Notes: generated from the sequence alone by a model not told the origin. 64,000 bases of DNA from Collinsella tanakaei (GCF_016902615.1 NZ_JACJMB010000003.1:1-64000); one strand, 5' to 3'; positions 17,769-26,840 are shown, counted from the first letter of the stretch. A program made the numbers and translations.

Positions 17769-18963
17769 GGCAGGCGATGATCTCATCCGACAGCGTGAGG
17801 GCGGAATCCGTCACGGCGTCCATGTCGTAATAGCGGTACTCGGCAAGGCGACCCACCGGATGGAAGTTCGTGAGGTTCACCACGCGGTCGAGATAGCGCT
17901 CGTACAGGGCGCGGTTCTCGGGGTCGAGGATCGCGTAGTACGGGGTCTGGCCGCTGCCGGGCTCGTAGGCGTGGCTGTACTCCTTCATGATGGTGGTCTT
18001 GCCGGGCAGGACCTGACCGGTCATGTTCTTGAACTCGGTGATGCGCGTGTAGTCCTCGCTCGTGGTGTAGTTCACGGTGCCGACCGGCTGGAACTGGTCG
18101 ACGTCGAGCGTCTCGAACTTCATGTCGAGCGTGCGGTAGGGCAGCGCGCCGAGGTCAAGGCCGAACAGCTCGTCGAGCGGGCCGGTGTAGACGATCTCGC
18201 CGCCGTAGACCTTGCCGCACACGCTGACGCTGGTCTCGCCGATCTCGAAGATATCGCGAGCGTCGACGTTCACGAACACGTCGATCAGGTCATGGTCGAG
18301 CATGTTCTCGAACAGGGCCGTGTAGCCCTTGGCCGGCATGCCCTGATAGGGAGCCTGCGGGAAGTAACGGTCGTCGTCGCCGATGAAGATGGGGACGCGG
18401 CCGGTGACGGACGGATCGATCTGATCTGGGGTCTGACCCCACTGCTTCATCGTGTAGTAGAGGAAGACGTTCTCGTACACGTAGTCGGCGATCTCGACGA
18501 GCTCGGGGTCATTCTTGGAGCGCAGCTCCATGATGGGGACCTTCTTGTCCTCGCCGAACGTGTCGACGAGCTTGCGGTAGAGCTGCTCGCCGCGCTCCTC
18601 GCCGAAGGCGAGCTTCATGCTCTTGTGGTTGAAGGGCACGGGCATGAGGGTGCCGTGGATGTTGGCGAGCACCTTGTGCTGATAGTCCGTCCACTCGGTG
18701 AAGCGGGACAGGAAGCTATGGACGCGCTCATTGAAGGTATGGTAGATGTGCGGACCATACATATGGACGAGAATGCCGGCGTCATCCAGACAATCGTAGG
18801 CGTTACCAGCGATGTGGTTCCTGCGCTCCAACACGGCGACACGGAATCCCGAGGTCTCCGCCAGACGACGGGCGCACACCGCGCCCGCATAGCCTGCGCC
18901 GACGACGATCATGTCGTACGAATCGGGATTGAAGTCTTGCGGTAGTCCAGACGTGACCTGCAT
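17761..18963 (-). CDS. glf: UDP-galactopyranose mutase
   Basis: A flavoenzyme that converts UDP-galactopyranose to UDP-galactofuranose for cell-surface polysaccharide. The 400 residues start MQVTSGLPQDFNPDSYD at the ATG at 18963 (AAGGAG upstream). They carry the FAD Rossmann motif VVGAGYAGAVCARRL, HMYGPHIYHT, and the C-terminal GRLAEYRYYDMD of the family. It is paired with the overlapping glycosyltransferase gene and read divergently from pta. Confidence 0.96.
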   Translation of the reverse strand: MQVTSGLPQDFNPDSYDMIVVGAGYAGAVCARRLAETSGFRVAVLERRNHIAGNAYDCLDDAGILVHMYGPHIYHTFNERVHSFLSRFTEWTDYQHKVLANIHGTLMPVPFNHKSMKLAFGEERGEQLYRKLVDTFGEDKKVPIMELRSKNDPELVEIADYVYENVFLYYTMKQWGQTPDQIDPSVTGRVPIFIGDDDRYFPQAPYQGMPAKGYTALFENMLDHDLIDVFVNVDARDIFEIGETSVSVCGKVYGGEIVYTGPLDELFGLDLGALPYRTLDMKFETLDVDQFQPVGTVNYTTSEDYTRITEFKNMTGQVLPGKTTIMKEYSHAYEPGSGQTPYYAILDPENRALYERYLDRVVNLTNFHPVGRLAEYRYYDMDAVTDSALTLSDEIIACHA

Positions 18964-19027
18964 CACAACTCCTTGTGCTATTCCCAATACCAAAAAACAT
19001 CAGCGGCGCACGCGCACGCAAATTGTT

Positions 19028-19057
19028 TTCAGGATTATAGCGCTCAAATCATATAAT
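19028..19057 (+). promoter_or_regulatory. Promoter of pta
   Basis: A perfect -10 TATAAT lies at 19052-19057. The -35 is weak (TTCAGG at 19028-19033, spacing 18). Because it overlaps the divergent glf promoter, the two may compete for polymerase. Confidence 0.55.
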
Positions 19058-19062
19058 GTTCA
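19034..19062 (-). promoter_or_regulatory. Promoter of glf
   Basis: On the minus strand TATAAT (19039-19034) is preceded after 17 bases by TGAACA (19062-19057), which matches the -35 consensus at four of six positions. It overlaps the pta promoter head to head. Confidence 0.6.
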
Positions 19063-19121
19063 TTGCCACACAAGGAAAGCTCAACACCTGTATTGTGCTG
19101 GGCCAAGATGCAAGGAGAATC

Positions 19122-20108
19122 ATGAGCGATTTCCTTAACCGTATGAAGGCTGCCGCCAAGGCCGACCTGAAGACCATCGTGCTTCCCGAGGGCGAGGATC
19201 CCCGCACCATCGAGGCCGCCAAGAAGATCGTCGAGGAGGGCCTGGCGAAGCTCGTCATCCTGGGTAAGCCCGAGGATATCGACGTCGAGGGCGTCACGGT
19301 CATCGACCCGACGAGCCCCGATGCCCCCAACCACGAGGCCTATGCGCAGAAGTTCGCCGAGCTTCGCGCCAAGAAGGGCGTGACCATCGAGCAGGCCCGC
19401 GCCCAGATCATGGACGCCACCTACTACGGCACCATGATGGTCAAGATGGGTGACGCCGACGGCCTCGTCTCCGGCGCCTGCCACTCAACCGCCAACACCT
19501 TGCGTCCCGCGCTGCAGATCCTGAAGACGGCCCCGGGCACCAAGCTCGTCTCCGCCTTCATGGTCATGTGCACGAAGACCCCTGAGTTCGGCGCCGACGG
19601 CACGCTCGTGTTCGCCGACTGCGGTCTGAACATCGACCCGACCTCCGACGAGCTCTCCGAGATCGCCATCGCCTCGGCGAACTCCTTCAAGACCTTCATG
19701 GGCGATATCGAGCCCAAGGTCGCCATGCTCTCCTACTCCACCATGGGTTCCGCCGGCGGCGACACCGCCAAGAAGGTCCAGGAGGCCACCGCGTTCGCCA
19801 AGGAGAAGGCTCCCGAGCTCGCCATCGACGGCGACCTGCAGCTCGACGCCGCCATCGTCCCCACCGTCGCGCAGCTGAAGGCCCCCGAGTCCACCGTTGC
19901 CGGCCACGCCAACGTGCTCGTGTTCCCGAACCTCGAGTGCGGCAACATCGGCTACAAGCTGGTCCAGCGCTTCGGCCAGGCCGAGGCCTACGGCCCGATC
20001 CTGCAGGGCATCGCCAAGCCGGTGAACGACCTGTCCCGCGGCTGCTCCGCCGACGACATCGTGGGCGTCGTGGCCATCACCGCCGTCCAGGCGCAGATGG
20101 CTGAGTAA
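19122..20108 (+). CDS. pta: Phosphate acetyltransferase
   Basis: Converts acetyl-CoA and phosphate to acetyl phosphate; AckA then yields ATP and acetate. The 328 residues (MSDFLNRMKAAAKADLKTIVLPEGEDPRT) are the short form lacking the N-terminal regulatory domain. Visible blocks are DADGLVSGACHSTANTLRPALQ, FADCGLN and MLSYSTMGSAGG. AAGGAGA lies 6 bases before the ATG at 19122. Its partner ackA lies 3.5 kb away on the other strand, not adjacent as in many bacteria. Confidence 0.97.
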   Translation: MSDFLNRMKAAAKADLKTIVLPEGEDPRTIEAAKKIVEEGLAKLVILGKPEDIDVEGVTVIDPTSPDAPNHEAYAQKFAELRAKKGVTIEQARAQIMDATYYGTMMVKMGDADGLVSGACHSTANTLRPALQILKTAPGTKLVSAFMVMCTKTPEFGADGTLVFADCGLNIDPTSDELSEIAIASANSFKTFMGDIEPKVAMLSYSTMGSAGGDTAKKVQEATAFAKEKAPELAIDGDLQLDAAIVPTVAQLKAPESTVAGHANVLVFPNLECGNIGYKLVQRFGQAEAYGPILQGIAKPVNDLSRGCSADDIVGVVAITAVQAQMAE

Positions 20109-20130
20109 CCCTCAACTCATCTGATTTGGC

Positions 20131-20167
20131 AGAAGGCCTCCGGGTTCGTCCGGAGGCCTTCTTTTTT
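20131..20167 (+). terminator. Strong terminator of pta
   Basis: GAAGGCCTCCGG (20132-20143) pairs with CCGGAGGCCTTC (20150-20161), followed by TTTTTT. The stem may also serve the convergent hepT side. Confidence 0.95.
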
Positions 20168-20260
20168 GCTTCGAAGCTGTTGGCGTTCGGGTGACGCTGT
20201 TTATGCCAAATCCCTCATTGATAGGATGCTCGATATTCATCGATGACACTCACGATAAAA

Positions 20261-20611
20261 CTAATCGTTGTCAGTGGAAATCAAGTCGCTCGGAGAAGCT
20301 GCAAGGGAAGGAATATCTTCGATAACAACCTTCCAAGCTATGGCGCGATCGATTTCCGCATATCCATGCGCCACGAAATTCCTGAAACCCCTGATGTTCT
20401 TCCATGCCACCGAAGGGCATGCATCTTGAACTCTATCCGAAAGGTGAATTGCGTCCTCAGCAACCCGATATACAGGATTCATCACGGCGTCGTACGCAAG
20501 CTCACCTTCAAACGAGCGATCATCGCAAAACGATTCCCTTGTCATTGCGAAGTATTCGATACGTTACCTGATGATGTTTGCATCGTCGATTATTCGAAGC
20601 ATGATATCCAT
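20261..20611 (-). pseudogene. hepT: HepT-type HEPN toxin gene with in-frame stop
   Basis: HEPN ribonuclease toxin of the MntA/HepT (type VII) system. Reading from the ATG at 20611, eight bases after the mntA stop, gives MDIMLRIIDDANIIR. A TAA (20566-20564) follows, and the same frame continues as RIEYFAMTRESFCDDRSFEGE to the stop at 20261. The remainder holds the catalytic and modified motif RNFVAHGY (R-x4-H-x-Y) and WKNIRGFRNF. The stop falls inside the first helix, in the middle of otherwise perfect family sequence, so it is a nonsense mutation. Re-initiation at the ATG at 20545 would give a 94-residue protein lacking helix 1. Confidence 0.75.
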
Positions 20612-20618
20612 GTCGCGA

Positions 20619-20933
20619 TCAGCTGGCAGCATAAAGCAACACCTCATCTTGCTTTATACGATCATAGAATCGCGGGCGCATCTGCGACGGAGGGGCGGTC
20701 ACGATATCGAGCCGCACGCCAAGGCGATGCTCGAGCGCCACTCGTATATCATCCAGGTCCCCAAACGTGATGGTATCGCCACACAGAAACCGCAGGTCGA
20801 GATCGCTTCGATCCGATTGATCGCCACGAGCGTAAGATCCGAACAGATACGCCTCTTTAACGTCATAGTGTTCCAGCTCTTCTGAAAGGGCACGCTGAAC
20901 ATCCTCTCGCGTCGGCACGGGTCCTCCTCTCAT
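20619..20933 (-). CDS. mntA: MntA-type nucleotidyltransferase antitoxin
   Basis: A minimal nucleotidyltransferase that neutralises HepT by adding AMP units to its tyrosine. The signature GSYARGDQSDRSDLDL fits GS-x10-D-x-D, and LDIVTAP supplies the third acidic residue. The protein is about 104 residues from the ATG at 20933. A GTG at 20918 preceded by GGAGG is a plausible alternative start. It lies directly upstream of hepT. If hepT is dead, this antitoxin may be a leftover. Confidence 0.85.
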   Translation of the reverse strand: MRGGPVPTREDVQRALSEELEHYDVKEAYLFGSYARGDQSDRSDLDLRFLCGDTITFGDLDDIRVALEHRLGVRLDIVTAPPSQMRPRFYDRIKQDEVLLYAAS

Positions 20934-20988
20934 CCTATTTCGCAGTATACCCATCAACAATGCACTGGCCTCTCAAGCTTAGACCCCA

Positions 20989-22470
20989 TCAGATGCGGTA
21001 ATACAGCTCCATGTTACGGCGGACGCGAGCGGCCAGCTCATCGCTGTCGAAACCGGGCACGGCGCGCCAGCACCAGTTGCCGCCTGTCGTCGAGGGCACG
21101 TTGATGCGCGCCTCGCTACCCAGCTCCAGCAGGTCTTGCATCTGGACGATGGCGAGGTCGGCGGGGCTCGCCCAGATGGCGCGCATGAAGCCCCAGCCCT
21201 CCCCTTCTGCCGGATCGAGGTGCAGATAGGCGCGCGCATGGGCGACATCGTCCGGAAGCGCCGTCACGAGCCATCCCAGGGCCGTGTCGTTGTCATGGGT
21301 ACCCACATAGGCCACGCAGTTGGTGGGATAGGAGAAGGGCAGGTAGGATGCCCCGCCACCGTCGCGCGAATCGAAGGCGAACTCCAAGATTTTCATGCCG
21401 GGAAACCCGGTATCGGCCAGCAGGGCGCGCACCGAGGGCGTGAGGTAGCCCAGGTCCTCGGCAACGATATCCACGGCCCCGAGCTCCTCCTTCAGCGCAC
21501 GGAAGAACTCGATGCCCGGCCCCGGGCGCCAGCGGCCGCCTGCCGCGGTCGTGCTGCCCGCCGGGATGGCGAAGTATGAATCGAATCCGCGGAAGTGATC
21601 GATGCGCACGATATCGTAGAGCGCGAACTGGGCGCGGACCCGGTCGAACCACCACCGGTAGCCGTCTTCGCGCATGCGCTCCCAATCGAACAGCGGGTTG
21701 CCCCATACCTGGCCGATCTCGGAGAACGCATCGGGCGGAACGCCGGCGATCTCATGGGGTCGCAGCTGCCCGTCGAGCTCGAACTGCTCGGGGCGCGACC
21801 ACACGTCGGCGCTGTCGCCGGCCACATAGAACGGCAAGTCGCCCATGATGCGCACCCCTGCAGCCCCAGCATAGGCGTGCAGCGCCTCCCATTGGCGGAA
21901 GAACAGGTACTGGACGGCTTTCCAGAGCTGGATGTCGTCCGCATGGTCTTCCCGAGCGCGTGCGATCGCATCCGGCTGACGCCTGCGCAGACCGTCTTCC
22001 CATCGGTCCCACGGAGCGCCGCCGTGCGCGTCCTTCAGCGCCATGAACAGGGCGTAATCATCGAGCCAGGCAGCCTCGCGAACGCAAAACGCATCGAGGC
22101 CCGAGCATCCGGCCGCAAGCAGGCGGCCGGTGGCACAGCGGAGCACGTCGAAGCGCTCGCGATAGAGCGCACCGTAGTCCACCCGCTCCGGGTCGTCGCC
22201 CCACGGGCGCTCCGCGTACTCGCTGGGCTCGAGCAGGCCCTGCGCGGCCAGGTCGTCCAAATCGATCAGATAGGGATTGCCGGCAAACGTCGAGAAGCTC
22301 TGGTACGGGGAGTCGCCGAAGCCCGAAGGCACGACGGGCAGCACCTGCCACACCGACATCCCCGCCGCAGCGAGGAAGTCGACAAACCGCCGTGCCGCAG
22401 CGCCCAGGGTGCCAACGCCCCACGGCGACGGCAGCGATGTCACCGGCATCAAGATTCCCGCAGCCCTCAT
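20989..22470 (-). CDS. malQ: 4-alpha-glucanotransferase (amylomaltase)
   Basis: A GH77 disproportionating enzyme that moves maltodextrin units between chains in the cytoplasm. The 493 residues start MRAAGILMPVTSLPSPWGVG at the ATG at 22470 (GGGAGG upstream). Family blocks are WQVLPVVPSGFGDSPYQSFSTFAGNPYLIDL, VRIMGDLPFYVAGDSADVW, IVRIDHFRGFDSYFAIP with the nucleophile Asp, IVAEDLGYLTP with the acid/base Glu, and YVGTHDNDT. Length and motifs are standard. No maltodextrin transporter is nearby. The gene follows ackA on the same strand but is separated by a hairpin. Confidence 0.96.
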   Translation of the reverse strand: MRAAGILMPVTSLPSPWGVGTLGAAARRFVDFLAAAGMSVWQVLPVVPSGFGDSPYQSFSTFAGNPYLIDLDDLAAQGLLEPSEYAERPWGDDPERVDYGALYRERFDVLRCATGRLLAAGCSGLDAFCVREAAWLDDYALFMALKDAHGGAPWDRWEDGLRRRQPDAIARAREDHADDIQLWKAVQYLFFRQWEALHAYAGAAGVRIMGDLPFYVAGDSADVWSRPEQFELDGQLRPHEIAGVPPDAFSEIGQVWGNPLFDWERMREDGYRWWFDRVRAQFALYDIVRIDHFRGFDSYFAIPAGSTTAAGGRWRPGPGIEFFRALKEELGAVDIVAEDLGYLTPSVRALLADTGFPGMKILEFAFDSRDGGGASYLPFSYPTNCVAYVGTHDNDTALGWLVTALPDDVAHARAYLHLDPAEGEGWGFMRAIWASPADLAIVQMQDLLELGSEARINVPSTTGGNWCWRAVPGFDSDELAARVRRNMELYYRI

Positions 22471-22616
22471 ATGAACCTCCCGCGCGACAGATGGGTCGTA
22501 TCCGTTATAGCATGCGCGCCGGAAGATAGTCAGCGGCAACGACCCCGGAAAACCCGCCGCGCGTCGCCGGCGCGATCGTGCGTGCCGGGCGCACCGCAGC
22601 CCGCTCCGATACGAAC

Positions 22617-22644
22617 GAAGCCCCGCACATTCCGGCGGGGCTTC
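22617..22644 (-). terminator. Hairpin between ackA and malQ
   Basis: GAAGCCCCGC (22617-22626) pairs with GCGGGGCTTC (22635-22644). There is no run of T on either side, so it is a weak or factor-assisted terminator for ackA. Confidence 0.55.
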
Positions 22645-22682
22645 GAGCACATGCGACTATCGGCTGGATTCGCGCAGACCGC

Positions 22683-23852
22683 TTACTTGCCGAGCAGCGC
22701 CTCGACGTCGAGGGCGATCATGAGCTCCTCGTTGGTGGGGACCACGAGGACGGTGATCTTCGAATCCGGCGTGGAGATGACGCGCGGCTCGTCGGAGCGG
22801 ATCTTGTTGAGCTCAGGGTCGATCTTGACGCCCATCCACTCGAGGCGCTTGGCGACACCGGCGCGCATGGTGACGGAGTTCTCGCCGATGCCCGCGGTGT
22901 AGGCCATGGTGTCGACGCCCTCCATGGAAGCGGCCATCTCGCAGAACAGCTGGGAGGTGCGGTAGTAGAACATCTCCATGGCCATCTTGCAGTTCTCGTC
23001 GCCGTTGTTCATGCCCTCCTCGATATCGCGGGAGTCGGAGGACTTGCCGGAGACGGCCAGCAGGCCAGACTTCTTGTTCATCATGGTATCGATGTCATCG
23101 ATGCTCATGTTGGCGACGCGGTTGAGATAGAAGACGGTCGCCGGGTCGACGGTGCCGCAGCGGGTGCCCATGATCAGGCCGTCGAGCGGGGTGAGGCCCA
23201 TGGTGGTGTCCATGCACTGACCGTCCTCGATGGCGCACAACGAAGCGCCGGAGCCGAGGTGGCAGGAAACGAGCTTGTGGGTCTTGTCGCCCATCATCTC
23301 GTGCACGGTGCGCCAGATGAAGCGGTGGCTCGTGCCGTGAGCACCGTACTTGCGCACGTGGTACTTGTCGACGATGTCGCGCGGGATGGCGTAGCGCCAG
23401 GCCTGCTCGGGCATGTTGTAGTGGAACGCGGTGTCCGGAACGATGACGTTGCCGAGCTCGGGGAACATGTCGCGGCAGATCTCGATGACGTCGGCCTCGG
23501 CGTAGTTGTGCAGCGGGGCAAGCGGCGCGACCTCGCGGACCCAACCCAGGGTCTCGTCGGTCACGACAGCGGACTCGGGGAAGTACCAACCGCCCTGAAC
23601 GACGCGGTGGCCGATGCCCTCGATGGGCTGATCGACGGTCTTCAGGATCTCGAAGACATGGGAGATGGCCGTCTTGTGGTCGGGCATATCGACCTCGAGC
23701 TTGCCCTTGACGCCGTTCTCCTCGTGGCCGATGAAGGAGCCGTCGATACCGATGCGCTCGCAGTTGCCCTTGGCGAAGACCTCGCCGGTCTCCGTGTTGA
23801 GCAGCTGGTACTTAAGGCTGGAGCTGCCTGCGTTGATAACGAGAACGTTCAT
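22683..23852 (-). CDS. ackA: Acetate kinase
   Basis: Converts acetyl phosphate and ADP to acetate and ATP, the energy-yielding end of fermentation begun by Pta. The 389 residues start MNVLVINAGSSSLKYQLL with the phosphate-binding N-A-G-S-S-S motif. They carry GHRVVQGG, the catalytic segment FHYNMPEQAWRYAIP, GTSHRF, HLGSGASLCAI, DTTMGLTPLDGLIMGTRCG and YTAGIGENS. GGGAGAT precedes the ATG. Complete and normal length. Confidence 0.97.
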   Translation of the reverse strand: MNVLVINAGSSSLKYQLLNTETGEVFAKGNCERIGIDGSFIGHEENGVKGKLEVDMPDHKTAISHVFEILKTVDQPIEGIGHRVVQGGWYFPESAVVTDETLGWVREVAPLAPLHNYAEADVIEICRDMFPELGNVIVPDTAFHYNMPEQAWRYAIPRDIVDKYHVRKYGAHGTSHRFIWRTVHEMMGDKTHKLVSCHLGSGASLCAIEDGQCMDTTMGLTPLDGLIMGTRCGTVDPATVFYLNRVANMSIDDIDTMMNKKSGLLAVSGKSSDSRDIEEGMNNGDENCKMAMEMFYYRTSQLFCEMAASMEGVDTMAYTAGIGENSVTMRAGVAKRLEWMGVKIDPELNKIRSDEPRVISTPDSKITVLVVPTNEELMIALDVEALLGK

Positions 23853-24033
23853 GTATCTCCCATCTCAATCAAACGGTACCGCCGACAGACGCCGACGGAC
23901 TCACAACGTTCTTATGATACGCCCAAAAGCGCGGCGGGTGGTCAAAAGAAGCAACATGAGGACACTTCAGGTACAGCTACCATGCGCTTTTGCGCTTGCA
24001 CCCGATACGTCCGCCCATGCTGCGCGCGATGTC

Positions 24034-24369
24034 CTACAGCAGGTTCTCGCCGAGGTCCGTGCCACCGAGCACGTGCATGTGGAAATGCATGACCGTCTGC
24101 CCGGCAGCCGCGCCCGTGTTGGCGATCACGCGGAAACCGTCTTCGAGCCCCTTCGCGCGCGCCACCTCGGAGATCGCGTGCGTCATGGCGGCGAGCACCT
24201 CGCCCGGCACGCCGTCGACGATGTTCGCGTAGTGCTGCTTCGGGATGACGAGCGTATGCACCGGCGCCTGGGGATTCAGATCGTCGAACGCCATGACGAG
24301 GTCGTCCTCGTACACGACGGTCGAGGGAATCTCGTGAGCAGCGATTTTGCAGAAGATGCAGTCGTCCAT
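24034..24369 (-). CDS. HIT family (Hint-type) nucleotide hydrolase
   Basis: A histidine-triad protein of 111 residues. CIFCKIAAHEIPS is the N-terminal Hint motif, and HFHMHVLGG near the C-terminus is the HxHxHxx triad with the nucleophilic histidine. Such proteins hydrolyse nucleoside phosphoramidates and aminoacyl-AMPs. AAGGACC lies before the ATG. It stands alone, with about 180 bases to ackA and 295 bases to xseB. Confidence 0.93.
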   Translation of the reverse strand: MDDCIFCKIAAHEIPSTVVYEDDLVMAFDDLNPQAPVHTLVIPKQHYANIVDGVPGEVLAAMTHAISEVARAKGLEDGFRVIANTGAAAGQTVMHFHMHVLGGTDLGENLL

Positions 24370-24664
24370 GGATGGTCCTTCTCTCTATCGGCGAAATGCG
24401 CGTCGGGAGCGCACCTCCGTGCGCCCGGCCGACGCCTGTTCCCTATTGTCGCATGACGGCCGCGGGTGCGCAGGGGAAATGCCGACGGCTGCGCGCGCAC
24501 TCGCGGCACCGTCGCCAAGACGCAACCGCTTCGCTCTCGAATACGTCCCGCATACGCAGGGCCGACCAGCGCGAACGCCGCCGCGATGCGGACCGCTATC
24601 TCCGCGCGCCCCGCAGCATCCCCGCTGCGCACCCGAGACGGCAGGCGCGCGGCGGGAGCGTTCC
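24370..24664. other. Gap between the HIT gene and xseB
   Basis: A GC-rich stretch of about 295 bases. I see no gene with a ribosome site and no strong hairpin. Confidence 0.3.
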
Positions 24665-24934
24665 TTAGAACGACAGGGTATCGCTCGTATCGGCCGCCTC
24701 CGCGGGCACAAGCGTGTCGGTGCCGTCGACGTCGGCAAGCAGCACGCTCACCTTCTGCTCGGCATCGGCAAGGCGCGCGCGCAGGCTGCGCAGCAGCTCC
24801 ACGCCGCGCGTATAGCTCGCCAGCGAATCCTCGAGCTCCATATCGCCGGACTCGAGGTTGCGGATGATGAGCTCGAGCTCCGTGGAAGCCTCCTTGTAGG
24901 TGAGCTCCTCGACCTTCTTGTGCGAATCTGCCAT
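24665..24934 (-). CDS. xseB: Exodeoxyribonuclease VII small subunit
   Basis: The small subunit, several copies of which bind each XseA in the enzyme that degrades single-stranded DNA to oligonucleotides. The 89 residues hold LTYKEASTELELIIRNLESGDMELEDSL and a helix typical of the family, followed by a short acidic tail. I chose the ATG at 24934 because GAGGAGA lies upstream; an earlier in-frame ATG begins directly after the xseA stop. It is translationally linked to xseA. Confidence 0.93.
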   Translation of the reverse strand: MADSHKKVEELTYKEASTELELIIRNLESGDMELEDSLASYTRGVELLRSLRARLADAEQKVSVLLADVDGTDTLVPAEAADTSDTLSF

Positions 24935-24949
24935 GGTATGTCTCCTCAT

Positions 24950-26413
24950 CTATCGTGTGGGCGCGTCGGCGCCCACATGGCGCTCGACCGACCCGACCTG
25001 TGCAAACACGTCGCCGTCGACGAGCCCGATGCGGACCTCGTCGCCCGGCGCGACATCACCGGCGTGCGTGACGACGCCCGCCGGACCGTACGTGATGGAA
25101 TACCCACGCGCGAGCACCTTGAGCGGCGAGAGCGCGTCGAGCGAGGCGGCGGCCGCCGCAAGGTCCGCCGCGCGCGCGGCGGTGACGGCGCGCCCCTCAT
25201 GCGCCAGGCGCGACGCGGCGAGGTCCAAGGCATGCCGGTGCGCCGTGAGTTCAGAGGTCGTCGCCACCAGGCGTGGAGCCGCCCCGGCGAGACCCACGGC
25301 GAAGCGCTCCTGCGAGCGGGTGATGGCGCTCGCGAGCCGGTCTGCCGTCTGCATGAGATCGGCCTCCCGCCGCTCGAGCATCCCCGTGGGACTCGCCAGG
25401 CACGGGCGGCGCGCCGCGGCGTCAAGTGCAAGCACCAGGCGCTCGAGACGGGCCGCCATCGCGCGCTCGAGGCGCGAGCGCTGGCCGTCCACATCCCCCG
25501 CGACCCCGCGCACCAGAGCCGACATCGACACGCCCAGGCGCCGCTCGCGCGCGTCCAGCACGTCGATCAGGTCGCTCATAGCCGGCGCCACCGATTCAGC
25601 CGCCGCCGTGGGAGTGGAACAGCGCCGGTCGCTCACCATGTCGCAGATGGAGGTATCCGGCTCGTGCCCGATACCCGTCACGACGGGCACCGGGCAGGCG
25701 GCCACGGCGCGGGCGAGGCCCTCGTCGTTGAACGTCATGAGGTCCTCGAACGAGCCGCCGCCGCGCACGAGCAGGATGCAGTCGGGCGCGGGCTCGATCG
25801 CGGCGGCGCGGGCAAGCCCCTCGATCAGCTCGGCCGGGGCGCCCTCGCCTTGGACCTTCGACCCCACGCAGATGAGCTCCACCAGCGGGTTGCGCCGGCG
25901 CAGCGTCCGCTTGACGTCGTCGATGACCGCGCCCGAAAGCGACGTGACCACCGCCACGCGCGTGCAGAACACCGGGATGCGGCGCTTGCGGGCGTCGTCC
26001 ATCAGCCCCTCGCGACGCAGCTTCTCGGCAAGCGCCGCCACCTGCTGGCGAAGCAGTCCCTCGCCGGCCAAGCTGAACGAGCGCGCCACGAAGCTCATGC
26101 GGCCCGTCGCCTTGTACAGGTTGAAGTTGCCCGTCAGGTTCACCTGCATGCCGTCGCGCAGATCGAACGTGCGCTTGGCGTACGAGCCGCGCCAGATGAT
26201 GCAGTCCACCGCGCAGCTGTCGTCTTTGATCTGGAAGTAGCAGTGCCCGCTTCGGGCGTTCGGCCCGCGAAAGCCCGTGACCTCACCGAGCACCGTGAGC
26301 TGCGGCAGCGCATCGAGCGCACCCGCGGCCATCTCGACGGCCTGCGACACCGACAGGGCATCGCCGTCCGTATGTCCGGACGAGGCCGTCCCGGTCAGAT
26401 TCCAACCCGGCAT
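24950..26413 (-). CDS. xseA: Exodeoxyribonuclease VII large subunit
   Basis: The catalytic subunit of exonuclease VII. The 487 residues begin with an OB-fold (LTVLGEVTGFRGPNARSGHCYFQIKDDSC), then the catalytic domain with VAVVTSLSGAVIDDV, ILLVRGGGSFEDLMTFNDE, VVTGIGHEPDTSICD and STPTAAAE. A long coiled-coil and a C-terminal RGYSITYGPAG segment follow. xseB comes next on the strand. A ribosome site (GAGGGGAG) lies upstream of the ATG. Confidence 0.96.
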   Translation of the reverse strand: MPGWNLTGTASSGHTDGDALSVSQAVEMAAGALDALPQLTVLGEVTGFRGPNARSGHCYFQIKDDSCAVDCIIWRGSYAKRTFDLRDGMQVNLTGNFNLYKATGRMSFVARSFSLAGEGLLRQQVAALAEKLRREGLMDDARKRRIPVFCTRVAVVTSLSGAVIDDVKRTLRRRNPLVELICVGSKVQGEGAPAELIEGLARAAAIEPAPDCILLVRGGGSFEDLMTFNDEGLARAVAACPVPVVTGIGHEPDTSICDMVSDRRCSTPTAAAESVAPAMSDLIDVLDARERRLGVSMSALVRGVAGDVDGQRSRLERAMAARLERLVLALDAAARRPCLASPTGMLERREADLMQTADRLASAITRSQERFAVGLAGAAPRLVATTSELTAHRHALDLAASRLAHEGRAVTAARAADLAAAAASLDALSPLKVLARGYSITYGPAGVVTHAGDVAPGDEVRIGLVDGDVFAQVGSVERHVGADAPTR

Positions 26414-26675
26414 GTCACACTCCCCTCTTCGTTCTCGCCGTGCATCGCAACCAGTCTATCGCATCGCCGGGACATAACAGCACGCCCGTGCGCGCACATC
26501 GAATCGGGCGTAGCGCCGTCGCGCATGCTGGCGACGCGCGCGGAGCCACGCCCTCTTCCCCTCATTCACTCCGTCTGGTATTCGCTCATTCCGCACGCGA
26601 TGAGATCACGGGCGGACGTGCTAGGATTATGCCGCATGATGCCCACCACCCCCGAATCGAAAGAGGGATGTTTCT

Positions 26676-26840
26676 ATGTTCAAGACCAAAAGCCCGGTTC
26701 CGTTCATCATCATGATGGTGATCGTCGCGATCATCGCGATCGCGCTCATCTTCGTCGTGCCCGCGCTGCTGGGCGACCCCACCGTCACCACAACGGACGG
26801 CGCGACGACCTGGAGCTGGAGCGGAAGCTTCGAGTTCTAG
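26676..26840 (+). CDS. Small single-pass membrane protein (54 residues)
   Basis: ATG at 26676, stop at 26840, preceded by GAGGG with good spacing. The product starts MFKTKSPVPF, runs through one long hydrophobic helix (residues about 9-32, rich in Ile, Val and Ala), then ends in a short Thr-, Trp- and Ser-containing tail (TTWSWSGSFEF). Two lysines before the helix suggest the N-terminus stays inside. I do not recognise the family. It is too short for standard gene calls but has every sign of a real gene. It lies alone, divergent from xseA. Confidence 0.65.
   Translation: MFKTKSPVPFIIMMVIVAIIAIALIFVVPALLGDPTVTTTDGATTWSWSGSFEF

Noticed and set aside
20219-20900. Plus-strand ORFs opposite the toxin-antitoxin genes
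   Set aside because: They lack motifs, and the minus-strand MntA and HepT motifs are clear.
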